Source: Candidatus Eisenbacteria bacterium (GTDB taxonomy: Bacteria; Eisenbacteria; RBG-16-71-46; CAIMUX01; JAHJDP01). Taken from it: DNA of 64,000 nucleotides. The notes beneath the pieces are model-generated. The model was not told the DNA's origin. It made no database searches and worked only from the letters and a program-made list of their open reading frames with translations. The stretch's first letter is position 1, and each line of letters begins with the position of its first letter. The position numbers and the translations under genes are program-made. The stretch covers positions 248,001-312,000 of the forward strand of contig JAHJDP010000023.1 of NCBI GenBank assembly GCA_018831195.1, read 5' to 3'. Below are positions 1 to 9,408 of this stretch, piece after piece.

Positions 1-452
1 ACTCGGTGGCCGCGATTACCGGCGCCATCGCCGGCGCCCTCCATGGTAAAGACGGCATTCCGGAGGCGTGGCGGGATGATCTTATTGGACACAACCAGAT
101 CACCTTGCGGGCCCTGGGCCTCTCGGGCGAACCCTTTGAACCGGAACTCTGGGTCGATCTGCCCACGAGCGAGCTGGAATGGACCCTGGCTGAGGAAGCG
201 ATGCGGCGGGAGTATCTCAAACTCGCGCCCCTGACGGATGCCGAACTCGCGGACCTCCAGGAGATTGTCATCCGGCCGATTGAGCCAAGGCCGGAACGCT
301 CAAGAGGTTCATACGAATCCGGATCCAGGCGGCGGGATGATTCACGGGGCGGCGACCGTGGGGGTGATTCGCATGGTGGGAACCGCCGCGATCGGGACCG
401 ATCCCGTGGGCCGAGGCTTTCCCCTTCAGGGTCAAGGGAACGCGGACGGTAG
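1..452 (+). CDS. ADP-ribosylglycohydrolase family protein, C-terminal part (cut by window edge)
   Basis: Only the C-terminus is present. The first codons read D-S-V-A-A-I-T-G-A-I-A-G-A, the end of the metal-binding D-x-D-(S/T)-hAAI-hGA signature of DraG/ARH-type ADP-ribosylglycohydrolases, so the catalytic body lies left of the window. The family removes ADP-ribose from proteins or small molecules using two Mg ions. The GTG at base 6 lies inside this motif and is not a real start. The last 55 or so residues (about bases 285-449) form an Arg/Gly/Ser/Asp-rich low-complexity tail with RGG-like repeats, which is unusual for the family. The gene ends with TAG at 450-452 and a terminator-like hairpin follows. 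Family assignment rests on a short motif but a characteristic one. Confidence 0.72.
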   Translation, partial: SVAAITGAIAGALHGKDGIPEAWRDDLIGHNQITLRALGLSGEPFEPELWVDLPTSELEWTLAEEAMRREYLKLAPLTDAELADLQEIVIRPIEPRPERSRGSYESGSRRRDDSRGGDRGGDSHGGNRRDRDRSRGPRLSPSGSRERGR

Positions 453-464
453 GATTAACAAACG

Positions 465-488
465 GCCCCCATCCGGGCGGCTCTTTTT
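465..488 (+). terminator. Putative Rho-independent terminator after the ADP-ribosylglycohydrolase gene
   Basis: A short GC stem (465-470 with 475-481, one bulged C at 478, 4-nt loop) is followed by TCTTTTT. It lies 13 bases after the stop codon. The stem is short, so this is moderate evidence. Confidence 0.5.
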
Positions 489-903
489 ATGATAGCTAAT
501 AGCTTTTCGGGCTGAATCGAGGCGGGAAATCCTCTTAATTGGTAGTTATCATGCTAGTTGTCAGGTTTTCCCTTCTTTCTGACGCCCGGTGAATTCTCAT
601 CTCACTGGGGTTGACCCCCGCGAGGTTCTCGCTTAAGCTGCAGACTTTGAGCCTAGAAAGAATTCCTTTTTAGAGACGTTTTCACGACTCACAGTACGTG
701 CGTCGTTCGAGTGCCCTCAACTCTCGACTGACCCGTTTTCGGTGCTTCAGAAGGGCCGTTGGGCAAGCGTTTGTAGGCCAAATTTCCACAACTGCCAGGC
801 TTTCCTGATTGATCTGTTCGATCGCTGCTGCAGCGCTTGGGCCAGGTTTTCGGGGAAGTATGGGCGCCTAGGTTAGAATATTACTTGGTGGGGAGGCAAA
901 AAG
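489..903. other. Intergenic region upstream of acs; no gene recognised
   Basis: About 410 bases without a convincing reading frame or RNA motif. It presumably holds the acs promoter. TAGAAT at 874-879 resembles a -10 box, but no good -35 hexamer lies 16-18 bases upstream of it. No riboswitch consensus was recognised. Confidence 0.5.
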
Positions 904-2847
904 ATGAGTGACGTTTATTCGCCCAAGCCCGAAGTGAGTGAGAGGGCTTGGATCAAGACGATGGACCAGTACAAAAAAATGTATGAGCGGTCCGTGAAGG
1001 ATCCCGAGGGGTTTTGGGCCGAATGGGCGGAAACCTTCCACTGGGAGAAGAAGTGGGACAAGGTTCTCACCTGGGATTTTGATAAAAGCATCAAGATCGA
1101 GTGGTTCAAGGGCGGAAAGACCAACGCCTGTTACAACGCCTTGGATCGTAATCTCAAGACCCGCGGCGATCGGGTCGCCTATTACTGGGAAGGCAACACG
1201 CCCGGTGAGCAGCGCACTGTTACCTATAAAGAGCTTCACGAAGAGGTGTGCAAGTTCGCCAACGTCCTAAAGAGCAAGGGCGTCAAGAAGGGCGATCGCG
1301 TTTCTATTTATATGCCGATGGTCATGGAGCTGACGGTGGCCGTTCTAGCCTGCGCGCGTATCGGCGCCGTCCACTCCGTCGTCTTCGGCGGATTCAGCGC
1401 CGATTCGCTGGCTGACCGGATTCTCGATTCTGATTGCAAAACCCTGTTGACAACCAACGCCGTCTATCGCGGCGCCAAGGCCGTTCCCCTGAAGTCCAAT
1501 GCCGACAAGGCGATGGCCATCTCCGCCGAAAAGGGTTGCACCGTGAATGCCTGTATCGTCTACAACCGCGTTCCTGATATGAAGGTTGAGATGAAAAAGG
1601 GGCGTGACTACTGGTGGAATGAGGAAATGGACAAGGCTTCCGCCGATTGTCCCGTTGAGTGGATGGATGCGGAAGATACTCTGTTCATCCTCTATACATC
1701 CGGATCCACCGGCAAGCCCAAGGGTGTCGCTCACACGGTCGGCGGTTACATGGTCTATACCGCACATACCTTCAAGTACATCTTCGATTATCATGATGAC
1801 GACATCTTCTGGTGCACCGCTGATATCGGCTGGGTCACCGGACACTCCTACATCGTCTACGGGCCGCTCGCCATGGGCGCCACCTCGGTGATGTTCGAGG
1901 GTATCCCGACCTATCCCGACGCCGGGCGGTTCTGGGATGTCGTCGATAAGTACAAGGTCACCATCTTCTATACCGCTCCAACCGCCATCCGCGCGATCGC
2001 CGCTCAGGGCAATGAGCATGTAACGAAGCGCAGTCGCAAGAGCCTGCGTCTTCTCGGCTCTGTCGGCGAACCGATCAATCCCGAGGCTTGGAGATGGTAT
2101 TACGAGGTCGTCGGCGACAGCCGCTGCCCGATCGTTGATACCTGGTGGCAGACCGAAACCGGCGGGATCCTCATCACCCCGCTGCCCGGCTCGCACCCGC
2201 TCAAGCCTGGTTCCGCGACCCTGCCGTACTTCGGTTGCCAGCCGCTCGTTCTGGATGAACAGGGCAAAGAGCTGCATGGCGCCGCCAGCGGCATCCTGGC
2301 CATCAGGGCTCCCTGGCCGGGCATCATGCGCACCGTCTATGGCGATCACAAGCGTTTCAAAGAGACATACTTCTCCGCATTCCCCGGTCTCTACTTCACC
2401 GGCGACGGTTGCCGGCGGGATGAGGATGGGTATTACTGGATCACCGGCCGCGTCGATGATGTCATCAACGTCTCCGGTCACCGGATGGGTACGGCCGAAG
2501 TCGAGAGCGCTCTCGTATCGCACCCGAAGGTCGCCGAAGCGGCCGTCGTCGGTTTCCCGCACAACATCAAGGGCGAAGGCATCTACGCCTATGTCACCCT
2601 GAACATCGGTGTGGAATATACCGATGAGCTGAAAAAAGAACTCCGGAACCATGTCCGTGACGAGATCGGACCCATCGCATCACCGGATGTGATTCATTGG
2701 GCTCCGGGTCTTCCGAAAACGCGTAGTGGTAAGATCATGCGCCGGATCCTTCGCAAGATCGCGTCCGGTGATATGGATCAGATTGGTGACACCTCAACCC
2801 TCGCCGATCCGGCTGTCGTCGACACGCTGGTGGCGAACAAGGAATAG
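904..2847 (+). CDS. acs: Acetyl-CoA synthetase (AMP-forming)
   Basis: Converts acetate, ATP and CoA to acetyl-CoA, AMP and PPi in the cytoplasm. At 647 residues it has normal Acs length and all core motifs of the adenylate-forming family: the phosphate-binding loop [11 protein letters not shown], the WWQTETGG motif, the YFTGDG and [13 protein letters not shown] hinge region, and the C-terminal [11 protein letters not shown] segment carrying the catalytic lysine that is acetylated in Acs enzymes. The ATG at 904 has a strong GGGAGG Shine-Dalgarno at 891-896. A transporter follows on the same strand about 100 bases downstream. Proteins that could control it by lysine acetylation (a GNAT fusion and an AcuC-like deacetylase) are encoded at 15.6-18.7 kb; that link is inferred. 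Confidence 0.97.
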   Translation: MSDVYSPKPEVSERAWIKTMDQYKKMYERSVKDPEGFWAEWAETFHWEKKWDKVLTWDFDKSIKIEWFKGGKTNACYNALDRNLKTRGDRVAYYWEGNTPGEQRTVTYKELHEEVCKFANVLKSKGVKKGDRVSIYMPMVMELTVAVLACARIGAVHSVVFGGFSADSLADRILDSDCKTLLTTNAVYRGAKAVPLKSNADKAMAISAEKGCTVNACIVYNRVPDMKVEMKKGRDYWWNEEMDKASADCPVEWMDAEDTLFILYTSGSTGKPKGVAHTVGGYMVYTAHTFKYIFDYHDDDIFWCTADIGWVTGHSYIVYGPLAMGATSVMFEGIPTYPDAGRFWDVVDKYKVTIFYTAPTAIRAIAAQGNEHVTKRSRKSLRLLGSVGEPINPEAWRWYYEVVGDSRCPIVDTWWQTETGGILITPLPGSHPLKPGSATLPYFGCQPLVLDEQGKELHGAASGILAIRAPWPGIMRTVYGDHKRFKETYFSAFPGLYFTGDGCRRDEDGYYWITGRVDDVINVSGHRMGTAEVESALVSHPKVAEAAVVGFPHNIKGEGIYAYVTLNIGVEYTDELKKELRNHVRDEIGPIASPDVIHWAPGLPKTRSGKIMRRILRKIASGDMDQIGDTSTLADPAVVDTLVANKE

Positions 2848-2888
2848 TGGTAGGCGATTCGATCGCATGTCACCTGAATGATTCGGAT

Positions 2889-2917
2889 GGGGGAGGGCTG
2901 CCTTGGCATCCCTCCCC
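2889..2917 (+). terminator. Hairpin between acs and the MFS transporter (terminator or attenuator)
   Basis: An inverted repeat GGGGGAGGG / CCCTCCCC with a 12-base loop is followed by TTT. It begins 41 bases after the acs stop and ends 11 bases before the ribosome binding site of the transporter. With such a short T-run it may be a leaky terminator or an mRNA-stabilising hairpin. Confidence 0.5.
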
Positions 2918-2943
2918 TTTACCTCGTTGGGGGGAGTTCTCAA

Positions 2944-4257
2944 ATGGAGAAAGATAAGATCATGAATCGCTGGATGGTTGTCATCGGCGCGATTCTTATC
3001 CAATTGTGCCTCGGAGCGATATACGCATGGAGCGTCTTTACAAAAATGATCACCATGCCGTTGGCTGACGGCGGCCTCTACGGATTTACCGCCACGCAGG
3101 CCGCCTGGGTTTTCTCGGTCGGTCTGGCGACCTTTGCCGTGGTCATGGTTATGGCCGGCCGGATGCAGGCCAAAGTCGGCCCGCGGCCGATCGCGGTGGC
3201 CGGTGGTCTTGTCTTGGGTATTGGCTATATGCTGGGTGGATTTCTGGGCAAGTCGTTCATTGCTCAATTTCTATGTATCGGTGTGATCGGCGGGGCCGGA
3301 ATCGGATTAGCTTATGTCGTTCCGATCGCCGTGGGTGTCAAATGGTTCCCCGATAAAAAAGGGATGATCACCGGTCTCGCGGTCGCCGGATTCGGTTTCG
3401 GTGCGACGATCTGGGTGAAGCTGGCGGGAAGCTGGGGCGGCGGTTTGTTAAACACCACTCATATCTTCGGCCTTCCCGGTGTGCAGAGTGTCTTCTTTAT
3501 CTACGGCGTGGTCTTTCTCGTTCTGGTCCTTATCGGAAGTATCGTGATGGTGAATCCTCCCGCCGGTTACAAGCCGAAGGGATGGAATCCTCCCGCCGCG
3601 ACGACGACCAAGGCGACCGGATCAGTCGATTTAACGAGCAATGAGATGCTGCGCACACCCCAGTACTGGATGCTTTTGCTGATGTTCATCGGTTCCGGCC
3701 TGGCCGGCCTCATGGTCATCTATTGCATCCGTCTCTTCGGTATCGACGCGCTGAATTCAAGTGGCGCGGTGGTCGGCGCCGCCGCCGGGGCCGCCGCCGG
3801 AACAGCGATGGCCTGGTATGCGATCCTTAACGGCCTCGGCCGGATCGTCTGGGGTATCGTCTCCGACAAGATCGGTCGGAAATTCGCTCTGTTCCTGATG
3901 TGCTTGCTCCAGGGAATCATCATGCTGCTCTTCTTCAAGATGGGCGGCACGGTTGTGGGGCTCACCGTCGGGGCTTGCATCATCGGATTCAATTTCGGTG
4001 GCAACTTCGCGCTCTTCCCGGCGGCAACCGCAGACTTCTTTGGTAATAAGAATGTCGGCACGAATTACGGCTGGGTCTTCCTTGCCTACGGTGTTGCCGG
4101 TATTGCGGGTCCCCAGGTCGCCGGATATTTCAAGGATGCGGCCAAGGGCGGCGATGTGAGCGCTTGGGCGACTCCCTTTATCATCGCGGGAGTGGCCTGT
4201 CTCATTGCGGCGGTTCTCGGTCTGCTGCTCAAGGCGCCGAAGCACAAGCACGCTTAG
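2944..4257 (+). CDS. MFS transporter, oxalate/formate antiporter (OFA)-like
   Basis: A 437-residue polytopic inner-membrane protein with about 12 hydrophobic segments. The opening (NRWMVVIGAILIQLCLGAIY, then AWSVF) and the later IVSDKIGRK loop match the OFA branch of the major facilitator superfamily, which moves small monocarboxylates or dicarboxylates. The start at ATG 2944 is chosen because GGGGGGAG at 2929-2936 is a good ribosome binding site; the frame stays open to 2878 but the extra residues are not membrane-protein-like and cover the hairpin. Placement directly after acs suggests uptake of acetate or a related acid, but the substrate is not determined by sequence. A strong hairpin lies downstream. 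Confidence 0.85.
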   Translation: MEKDKIMNRWMVVIGAILIQLCLGAIYAWSVFTKMITMPLADGGLYGFTATQAAWVFSVGLATFAVVMVMAGRMQAKVGPRPIAVAGGLVLGIGYMLGGFLGKSFIAQFLCIGVIGGAGIGLAYVVPIAVGVKWFPDKKGMITGLAVAGFGFGATIWVKLAGSWGGGLLNTTHIFGLPGVQSVFFIYGVVFLVLVLIGSIVMVNPPAGYKPKGWNPPAATTTKATGSVDLTSNEMLRTPQYWMLLLMFIGSGLAGLMVIYCIRLFGIDALNSSGAVVGAAAGAAAGTAMAWYAILNGLGRIVWGIVSDKIGRKFALFLMCLLQGIIMLLFFKMGGTVVGLTVGACIIGFNFGGNFALFPAATADFFGNKNVGTNYGWVFLAYGVAGIAGPQVAGYFKDAAKGGDVSAWATPFIIAGVACLIAAVLGLLLKAPKHKHA

Positions 4258-4293
4258 ATTCATTCAGCTGCAGGCGCAAAAAATATTTAAATA

Positions 4294-4320
4294 CGGACCC
4301 GGGATTCTGTCCCGGGTCCG
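4294..4320. terminator. Bidirectional terminator between the MFS transporter and the 1057-aa gene
   Basis: A perfect 11-bp stem (CGGACCCGGGA / TCCCGGGTCCG) with a 5-base loop lies between two convergent genes. The plus strand continues GTTTCT after the stem; on the minus strand the stem is followed by TATTTAAATATTTTTT. It can serve both genes. Confidence 0.85.
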
Positions 4321-4324
4321 TTTC

Positions 4325-7300
4325 TCATTTCTTGGATAGCGGCATTTCACGGGCGGCATCCGTCACCGCGCCGATCTTCACCGCATAGCTTGTCCTGTTC
4401 TCGATATCCTTATCCGTCACGAGGTGAACATCCAGTAGGCCCTCAGTAACATATCCGGTTCGCAAATAGTTCATTTCGCTCAAACATAGACTCCAGCCCT
4501 CGAACCAATTCATGAGATCATCGTTTTGCTTTTCCGTGCCCCGGAAGTGAACGAGGAGATCAATATCACTTCCCGGTCCCGCCGTCGCATTTTTGGTGCT
4601 GCCGAACACGTAGATGGCCTGGACGCCGAAACGCTCCGCATCAAGCTCCGCCGCTATCTTCTCCGCCATTTTCAGGCGCCAGCGCCAGTAATGACCCGGT
4701 TTCTTCTGAATTTTGGCGTCACTCCCAAGAGGTTGTGTGCTTTCCTCGCTCCTATCCATAAAGACTCCGATCGCTTCATCGAGCTCGGCGTTCATTAATA
4801 CTCGTAAGATGCGGCCATCGGATTCCGCGGGTACATCGATAACCCGCAATGTATCGGCCAATTCCGTGAATTCCGGAATCATTTGCGGAACGAGATTGGA
4901 GGCGCTCAAGAGGAATTTTTCATTGAACATTATATTCTCGTCGTCCGGATAGAGAGGAAGATAACGGATCCGTGATTCAACCAAATCTTGGAAAAAATGT
5001 GTGCCGAAGGAGAGATCTGGCAGATATTCCCCCCTCTTTTTGGCAATTTCTATCAGCATGGCGGTATTGCTGATATCCGCATAGGTCACGCTGACGCCGA
5101 GCTTGATATCCCCCCGGCTGCCCCAGCGCCCGGGGCCCATGAGTATAAATTGCCGTTTCGGCAACAGCCGATTGAGCCGCCCGACAGCTCGTCCCACGGC
5201 CAGCATGTCATTCCGGCTGGAGAGCTCGCCATACCGGTTCGGATCAACATAAACAATATGTGTGATATCCGGGATCCACCCATTGGATATATATTTATTG
5301 GCTGAAAACAGCGTATCCTTTTCAGCGACATCTTTCGGGATCGGCGCAGGAGTCTCATCTGGAGAGTAGCTTTGCGGCCGGCATTGGAGCAGATACAAAT
5401 CTTTGCCGTCATGGGCAAACTCAATATCAACAGGAGTTCCCAATTGTTCCTGAAGAATGCTCATGATATTACCGAGATTTCTGACAAATTTCGAATTGGT
5501 TAATAGACCGCCAAACGTCGCCACCAAATCGTCTTTCTGTGGATCCACCAGGAGCCCGACCGGCTTGTTCAGCATGCCCTCTTTATGGACGGAAAAAACC
5601 AATTCCAGCGAGGGGTATTCCGAACCGATCTCTTTCATAAGCTCCGATATTTCCACTGTATCTAAAGTGTTGGCCTCCAGATTAATCACATCCGCTTTTT
5701 GGGGCGAGTAGCGGATCACTTCATCAATAGCCACATTCACCCTTAGATTCGGTTGCCCCGGTACGATCAGCACTGGATAATCATCACCAACCCGATCCAC
5801 GGCTCTTGTGCCCAAGCCGGGCACGATCCGAATGAGTCCGTCCTCCCTTTTAATTCTGGTGGACCATCTGAATTCATTGTTGCTGAAGGCAACACCGGCG
5901 AAGGCGGGAAAGAAGTATTTCCCGACCTTTTGGCCTACCACGGCCTGAATGACGATTCCCATCTCTTCATTGAATTCAAGCAATCCTCTTTCGGCCCGGT
6001 ATTCAATGGGATCGGGTCCAAATGTCGATGCATAGACTTCGGCGACCGCATCCATCAAGGCCTCCAGACGTTTGCGCTTGGGACCCTGATTGGGAATAAA
6101 GAGACTTTTATATTTCCCGGAAAAGGCCGTTCCCATGCGATCTTCAAGAAGGCTGGAACTTCTGACAATCAAAGGAACCTTTCCGAGATCATCCAAGGCA
6201 ACAGACAATCCATCAATAATGCGGCTTGGAAAAGACGAACCTTTAAACAACTGGACTATGTTGGGATACTCTTGCCGTACCTGATCTATTTCCTTATATT
6301 TTTGTTCAATCACATCCTGAAGATCATTGTGATGAATAAACGCCAACAGCCCATCAGAGACAAGATACCAAGTTCTTGGAACCTTCAGCTTCCCGATCGG
6401 CCGGTCATCATGCGGGGCTCTTTGGAGGATCTTTTGCGCCAAAAAGAGTCCCGAGCTCTTCCCGCCCAGCTTTCCGTGGCTGTCTCCCGGAATTATCATT
6501 TTGTCCAGCAGGGCTTCAAAGTCCTTTGTTTCAACATACTTTTTCGCGGTTCTCACAAAATCAATTTGTTCGGTCAAGAGCTTTTGTGTCAAGGTGACAC
6601 GGAGGCTCTTTAATGTAGAGGGAGCCAGCTCAGAACCATCACCCAACCCAAGGTGAAAACGCCTTAGGGCATCCGCTATTTCAAGCAGGGAGGATCGCGG
6701 ACTGCTCAATATTCTTATAAAGGCTCCCGCCTTGTCTTCATAAACCCACTTTTGCAGGAGGCCCAGTATTTCGTCATCATTAATATGGTTACCAGCCAAT
6801 TCAAAGGGGCTGTCACTCAGCAAATGGGCCTCGTCCGAGCTGAATTTCCTTCCGGGAACGTTTACTTCGCCATAGGATAGATCCGCGTCTCTTGTCTCTT
6901 CGGCCGGAAGGTACTTCCGGGCATCGGAGACGCCGATCCGGACCAGGTGATTGAGCATCTTGCGGGCCAATCGCAAATAGAGGGCTCGATCCGACTCCCG
7001 GAGCAACTTGACCGGCGCCTTCCATGACCGTTCTTGTTTACTGCCATAGCCGACCTGCATATCCTGCCAACTTTGATGGGCGTTTTTGATCTGTTGATAA
7101 AGAATATAATGACCCAATCGTTGAGCAATGGTGTTAATAAGGCGAACTTCTTCATTAAGGAACGGACCCTGGTCTCCATCGGGACGCTCTTCTAAATAAT
7201 AGACCCTCAGGTCTCCGACCTTGCGATCCTGGACAAAAATTCCGGCGCTCAAGACCCAGGGTGTCGGATCAAATGGGCTTGAAATATAAATCCTATCGTC

Positions 7301-7498
7301 GAAAGTAATCTTCGCCTGACAGAGATCGGGATATTGCCATCCGGGCGCCATAACCTCCACAATCGCTTGAAAGACTTGATCCAGCGTTTCATCGGAACGA
7401 CTGAGAATCTCTTCGACCCGATACAGACAGTTGAGCTCTTTGGCTCTCTCTTGAAGCGAATCCAAAAGCTTTTTTCGCGCCTTAGGATCTCTTTTCAT
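4325..7498 (-). CDS. GAF-like / PEP-pyruvate-binding (PPDK N-domain) / nucleotidyltransferase fusion protein
   Basis: A 1057-residue cytoplasmic protein. Residues ~10-140 look like a GAF-type sensor domain. Residues ~340-706 are a PPDK/PEP-synthase N-terminal ATP-grasp domain (GKLGGKSSG, PLIVRSSSLLEDR, closing PVDIEFA...LLQCRP). Residues ~784-860 form a module shared with the two paralogues nearby (GPGRWGS at 788-794, FGTHFFQDL with His834). The C-terminus has an MNT-type nucleotidyltransferase site: GS at 966-967 and SDIDLLV with D978/D980. The swivelling phosphohistidine domain and the PEP TIM barrel of true PEP synthase are absent, so it cannot be a complete PEP synthase. It overlaps the upstream paralogue by 17 bases, which suggests translational coupling. 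The biochemical role is unknown; ATP-dependent phosphotransfer or nucleotidylation under a sensory domain is an inference. Confidence 0.85.
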   Translation of the reverse strand: MKRDPKARKKLLDSLQERAKELNCLYRVEEILSRSDETLDQVFQAIVEVMAPGWQYPDLCQAKITFDDRIYISSPFDPTPWVLSAGIFVQDRKVGDLRVYYLEERPDGDQGPFLNEEVRLINTIAQRLGHYILYQQIKNAHQSWQDMQVGYGSKQERSWKAPVKLLRESDRALYLRLARKMLNHLVRIGVSDARKYLPAEETRDADLSYGEVNVPGRKFSSDEAHLLSDSPFELAGNHINDDEILGLLQKWVYEDKAGAFIRILSSPRSSLLEIADALRRFHLGLGDGSELAPSTLKSLRVTLTQKLLTEQIDFVRTAKKYVETKDFEALLDKMIIPGDSHGKLGGKSSGLFLAQKILQRAPHDDRPIGKLKVPRTWYLVSDGLLAFIHHNDLQDVIEQKYKEIDQVRQEYPNIVQLFKGSSFPSRIIDGLSVALDDLGKVPLIVRSSSLLEDRMGTAFSGKYKSLFIPNQGPKRKRLEALMDAVAEVYASTFGPDPIEYRAERGLLEFNEEMGIVIQAVVGQKVGKYFFPAFAGVAFSNNEFRWSTRIKREDGLIRIVPGLGTRAVDRVGDDYPVLIVPGQPNLRVNVAIDEVIRYSPQKADVINLEANTLDTVEISELMKEIGSEYPSLELVFSVHKEGMLNKPVGLLVDPQKDDLVATFGGLLTNSKFVRNLGNIMSILQEQLGTPVDIEFAHDGKDLYLLQCRPQSYSPDETPAPIPKDVAEKDTLFSANKYISNGWIPDITHIVYVDPNRYGELSSRNDMLAVGRAVGRLNRLLPKRQFILMGPGRWGSRGDIKLGVSVTYADISNTAMLIEIAKKRGEYLPDLSFGTHFFQDLVESRIRYLPLYPDDENIMFNEKFLLSASNLVPQMIPEFTELADTLRVIDVPAESDGRILRVLMNAELDEAIGVFMDRSEESTQPLGSDAKIQKKPGHYWRWRLKMAEKIAAELDAERFGVQAIYVFGSTKNATAGPGSDIDLLVHFRGTEKQNDDLMNWFEGWSLCLSEMNYLRTGYVTEGLLDVHLVTDKDIENRTSYAVKIGAVTDAAREMPLSKK

Positions 7499-9239
7499 GA
7501 TAATTTACAACCCCTCTTCCATTCTTTCCGTCCACTTTGATTTCAAGAGGCCACAACAGTTTCACATGCTTTACAAATTTTGTCTCAGTTGCGACAGGTT
7601 GCTCATTGAGCCAATCCCAATTGATCTTGAATTGGCTGTGCAAGGGGACTGACATATATAGAATTTGCAGACCGATCAGATTATGAAAAAAATGTGAACC
7701 TTGGCTCAAATCAGGATTCATATTCGGCAGGGTCGCCTCAACAATAACACGGCTGCCGCTTATTTGCCCCCATTCAATGGGCACTCCCAGCCAGGGATCC
7801 GAGCTGCCCCAGCGCCCAAATCCTATTAGGAGGTAAATACCGCCCGCATTGACGATCTGCCGGTTCAACGTTTCGATCTCAGTTGCTATTTCCCGGGTAT
7901 ATTTAGCATCAAATGTATCGGGTTTAATAAAAACGATATCGAGTATATCGTCGCGCAATCCATTCCCAAGGACCCGATCTGTCGCTAGAACGACACTGTC
8001 TCCAATACATTCTTCAGGTTGAATGTCGATTTGCTGATGGGACACCACCATGGGGCGCACCTGTAAAAATCCAAACTGAACAGGCAGGCCATCATTCAAA
8101 TCATAATTGAGGGCAAACTCAATTTCCACTTCGGCCCCAAGCGCCTCTTCGGATATCTCCAACAGCCTCTTAATCAACTGATTCAGCGGAAGGGAATCAT
8201 ATTGCAGAATAGGAGCGAAATCCAAGACTCGAGGGCCGGAAAAACCGACCCCGGGCCGCATGCGCCCGGAAGATCCGTCAAATGTCGATGCGATGAATCT
8301 TAGAGTATTATCCATCTCTGCCGCCGACAAGTCGATATGATTAAGATATTCGGTTTCGCGGACAGGATCGGGCAGTGGAGGGCGGCCCATATTGACAACC
8401 CAGAAACGAGTCTGAGTATTCTTCAACAAATCCCCAATGTCATTAAACGGCGAGGGAGCTTGGGGAGATGCCGGCGAATAGGTCCAGGAGAGTCCGCCAT
8501 CCACGATTTCCTTGCCTAAACCCAGCGCCAGATTAACAACGCCGTCGCTGGGACTCGACTGCCCTGAAGGATAATAATTATAAGAGCGGCCGACGCCGGA
8601 TATGCCTGGATAGAATCGATCAGCATATCTTCTTCCGACGATTTTCTGGACAATGACGGCCATCTTCTCCGAACATCGCTCTTGTCCCACCGAGCTCAAA
8701 TAATTTTGGGCTTGGCGGAAAAATGTCGACGCATAGACGAATTTTATCGCTTCAACCAGCCGTTGGAAACGCGTATCGATATCAGGCTGATTGTTTGGGA
8801 TCATCTTGGTCCCATAGACGCCGGCAAACGGATGATCCAGCGCATCTTCAAGCCGGCTTGAGGATCGCACGGCCAACGGCGTATGAACCTCTGAAATAAG
8901 AGCCCTGAGATCTCCAATAAACCTGGCTGGAAAGGATCCCTTTTGGAAAGCATGTGCAATGCGATCATCCGGCATATCATTCTTTACGAGAGAATAAAGG
9001 TCGTTTTGTTCCATAAATATATCGAATAATTCCGTCGTAAGAACAGCGAGGGTCGGCACTTTAACTTCAATTTGCGGGAATTCTTCACTCTTGATCTTGG
9101 AAAGGATCTTGGTTCGAACCAAATTCAGGCCGGATGCCTTTCCACCTAAATCACCGGAACCTATCTGGGTAAACCCGGCATCCGGGTGCAAGAATCGCCG
9201 ATCAAACTGAGGGATATCCAAATTATCAGGCTCCGACAT
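7482..9239 (-). CDS. PEP/pyruvate-binding domain protein (PPDK N-domain), short paralogue
   Basis: A 585-residue protein that starts almost directly with the ATP-grasp domain (DLGGKASG at 30-37, PLAVRSSSRLED, closing VEIEFALNYD...FLQVRP) and ends with the module shared by its neighbours: GFGRWGSSDPWLG at 473-485 and SQGSHFFHNL with His516. It has no N-terminal sensor domain, no nucleotidyltransferase and no phosphohistidine or PEP-binding domains. Similar proteins annotated as PEP/pyruvate-binding are, from memory, common in Bacteroidetes-like genomes, without a known function. AAGGAGA lies 7 bases before the ATG. Its 3' end overlaps the start of the 1057-aa paralogue, so the two form an operon. 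Confidence 0.85.
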   Translation of the reverse strand: MSEPDNLDIPQFDRRFLHPDAGFTQIGSGDLGGKASGLNLVRTKILSKIKSEEFPQIEVKVPTLAVLTTELFDIFMEQNDLYSLVKNDMPDDRIAHAFQKGSFPARFIGDLRALISEVHTPLAVRSSSRLEDALDHPFAGVYGTKMIPNNQPDIDTRFQRLVEAIKFVYASTFFRQAQNYLSSVGQERCSEKMAVIVQKIVGRRYADRFYPGISGVGRSYNYYPSGQSSPSDGVVNLALGLGKEIVDGGLSWTYSPASPQAPSPFNDIGDLLKNTQTRFWVVNMGRPPLPDPVRETEYLNHIDLSAAEMDNTLRFIASTFDGSSGRMRPGVGFSGPRVLDFAPILQYDSLPLNQLIKRLLEISEEALGAEVEIEFALNYDLNDGLPVQFGFLQVRPMVVSHQQIDIQPEECIGDSVVLATDRVLGNGLRDDILDIVFIKPDTFDAKYTREIATEIETLNRQIVNAGGIYLLIGFGRWGSSDPWLGVPIEWGQISGSRVIVEATLPNMNPDLSQGSHFFHNLIGLQILYMSVPLHSQFKINWDWLNEQPVATETKFVKHVKLLWPLEIKVDGKNGRGVVNYHEKRS

Positions 9240-9280
9240 ATCATTCTCCTTGAGAATGCATTCCGGATGGCAAGAGAATA

Positions 9281-9316
9281 GACCCCGTCATCCGGTACTC
9301 TACGAATGACGGGGTC
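9281..9316 (-). terminator. Terminator-like hairpin downstream of glutamate dehydrogenase
   Basis: An 11-bp perfect stem (GACCCCGTCAT / ATGACGGGGTC) with a 14-base loop sits between gdhA and the next minus-strand gene. The minus strand continues with TATTCTCTT, a weak T-tract. It probably separates the two transcripts. Confidence 0.65.
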
Positions 9317-9408
9317 GAGTTGCTTCGTTGCGGATTCTCCAGTCTGGGAGTCTATCGATTCCCGATTCAGCTCCGCGCGTTCGGCGATTTCATAGCCGGG
9401 CCGTAAAT

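Noticed and set aside
1345..2652. 435-aa open frame antisense to acs
   Set aside because: It lies wholly opposite a clear acs gene, has no ribosome binding site or family motif, and such long antisense frames are expected from the codon bias.
5753..6613. 286-aa open frame antisense to the 1057-aa ATP-grasp gene
   Set aside because: Shadow of a well-supported gene; composition is not protein-like.
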